Shown here piece after piece: positions 5,150 to 5,969 of a DNA stretch of 5,969 nucleotides. The notes under the pieces were generated by a model. That model saw only the letters and a program-made list of their open reading frames with translations. It was not told the DNA's origin and did not search any database. The number at the start of each line of letters is the position of its first letter. Position 1 is the first letter of the stretch. Both the position numbers and the translations under genes were made by a program. This DNA comes from an uncultured Selenomonadaceae bacterium (GTDB lineage Bacteria; Bacillota; Negativicutes; Selenomonadales; Selenomonadaceae): positions 1 to 5,969 of the forward strand of contig CAJOFG010000003.1 of the NCBI GenBank assembly GCA_905233965.1, read 5' to 3'.

Positions 5150-5969
5150 ATGCGGCGATATACGATTTTAATTTTGACCGTGTTCATGCTCGTACTCGCG
5201 GCGGCGGCCGGCACGGCTTATCGGGTCGGTGCGGACAAAAAAACTTCCGGCGTTCCTTTGACAGAGCTGACGGTTTACACGACTTTGCCGGCGGAAACCG
5301 CTGTCATTTTGGCGGAAACTTACGAGCAGGAAAATCATGTTCGCATAAATTTTGTTCCCCTTCCCGGAAAAGAATTGCTCCAAAAAGTCAAAGATGATTC
5401 CGTTTCAGATCCTGCCGTCGTTCAAACGGTTGACGCGGTTATTGCCGACAGCGAAATTTTAAATCGGGCGGCGAATTTAAATTTGCTCAACCCTTACACT
5501 TCGGAAAAAAATGACGCGGTAAAAAATATTTTCAAAGACGAAGGCGCAAGGTGGACGGGCATTTGGTACGATCCGGTTATCTTCTGCGTGAACAGAGATT
5601 TTTTAAAGACGCTCAAAGAAATTCCGGACACTTGGATTGCTTTGGCGAACGCGAAAAATATTCGGGTCGGCATTACCGATTTTCTTGCCGCCGATGCGTC
5701 ATCAAATTTAATGTTCCAAATGATAGGGCAATTCGGCGACGCGACGACTTATTCGATTTTGCGCGGACTTCACCCGAAAATTGTCCAGTACGCCCGGTAT
5801 TTGTCGAATCCGGTCCGGCAGGCGGGCATGGGCGAAACGGATATTTCGGTTGCCGTCGAAAGTGAAACGCTCCGATACATTTCGCAGGGCTATCCGCTGA
5901 AGATAATTTATCCCGCAGACGGCACGTCCTACCTTTTGACCGGAGTCGGAATAACGACGAAGGACGAAA
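5150..5969 (+). CDS. Extracellular solute-binding protein of an iron(III)-type ABC transporter, 3' end outside the window
   Basis: At least 273 residues, open to the right edge. It starts MRRYTILILTVFMLVLAAA, a classic signal peptide (two Arg, a hydrophobic stretch to about residue 20, cleavage possible after GTA at 23). There is no lipobox cysteine, so the product is either freely periplasmic/secreted or membrane-tethered by an uncleaved signal. The mature part begins LTVYTTLPAETAVILAETYEQE and goes on to the GIWYDPVIFCVNRDFL segment (137-152). Later segments IVQYARYLSNPVRQAGMGETDISVAVESETLRY and LKIIYPADGT match the ABC Fe3+/AfuA-like binding protein fold (class II periplasmic binding protein). 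The ligand could be ferric iron, another metal complex, or a small anion such as a phosphonate or sugar phosphate. The start is chosen by GGGCGGTG (5137-5144) 5 bases upstream. The permease and ATPase genes would be expected to the right. Confidence 0.82.
   Translation, partial: MRRYTILILTVFMLVLAAAAGTAYRVGADKKTSGVPLTELTVYTTLPAETAVILAETYEQENHVRINFVPLPGKELLQKVKDDSVSDPAVVQTVDAVIADSEILNRAANLNLLNPYTSEKNDAVKNIFKDEGARWTGIWYDPVIFCVNRDFLKTLKEIPDTWIALANAKNIRVGITDFLAADASSNLMFQMIGQFGDATTYSILRGLHPKIVQYARYLSNPVRQAGMGETDISVAVESETLRYISQGYPLKIIYPADGTSYLLTGVGITTKDE

Noticed and set aside
5551..5865. Open frame in another phase within the solute-binding protein gene
   Set aside because: The binding-protein frame is open from 5150 to the window edge with clear family motifs; this one is Arg-rich and unrecognised.

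Overview
The window looks like chromosomal DNA of an anaerobic, low-to-mid GC bacterium of the Firmicutes type. The UvrC and RecA wording, the oxygen-sensitive glycyl-radical enzyme pair and the AGGAGG ribosome binding sites all fit. The UvrC wording suggests Negativicutes (Selenomonas relatives) to me, but that is a judgement from memory and not a search result. The hexamer AAATTT is strikingly frequent throughout, inside and outside genes.

Layout. Positions 1-92 (minus) hold the first 30 codons of a pyruvate-formate-lyase-like glycyl radical enzyme. Positions 93-271 are a divergent control region with a clear sigma-70-type promoter on each strand. Positions 272-1198 (plus) encode the radical SAM activating enzyme that presumably installs the glycyl radical on that divergent enzyme. 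It is followed after 37 bases by uvrC (1236-2832), which is frameshifted by an apparent deletion of about 23 bases near 1425 and also lacks the C-terminal helix-hairpin-helix domain. A hairpin that looks like a terminator follows at 2848-2889. Next comes a small AT-rich BrnT/BrnA-type toxin-antitoxin pair (2946-3245 and 3226-3411) with its own promoter. recA (3530-4560) follows with a good promoter, but it is also frameshifted, by an apparent 7-base deletion just after the Walker B aspartate. A YbjN-like small protein gene (4681-5109) has a promoter almost identical in plan to that of brnT. The window ends inside a gene for a secreted iron-type ABC transporter solute-binding protein (5150-5969).

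How the parts work together. The left side is an anaerobic metabolism module: a glycyl radical enzyme and its activase. The middle is DNA repair: nucleotide excision by UvrC and recombination/SOS by RecA, with a toxin-antitoxin pair between them. The right side is an uptake operon or its start.

The most notable observation is that both repair genes are broken by short deletions in highly conserved stretches, while the activase, the toxin-antitoxin genes, the YbjN-like gene and the binding protein read through cleanly. This could be real decay of repair functions or a sequence/assembly artefact; the sequence alone cannot decide. I found no tRNA, rRNA, CRISPR array, insertion sequence or prophage gene, and no convincing wholly new system.
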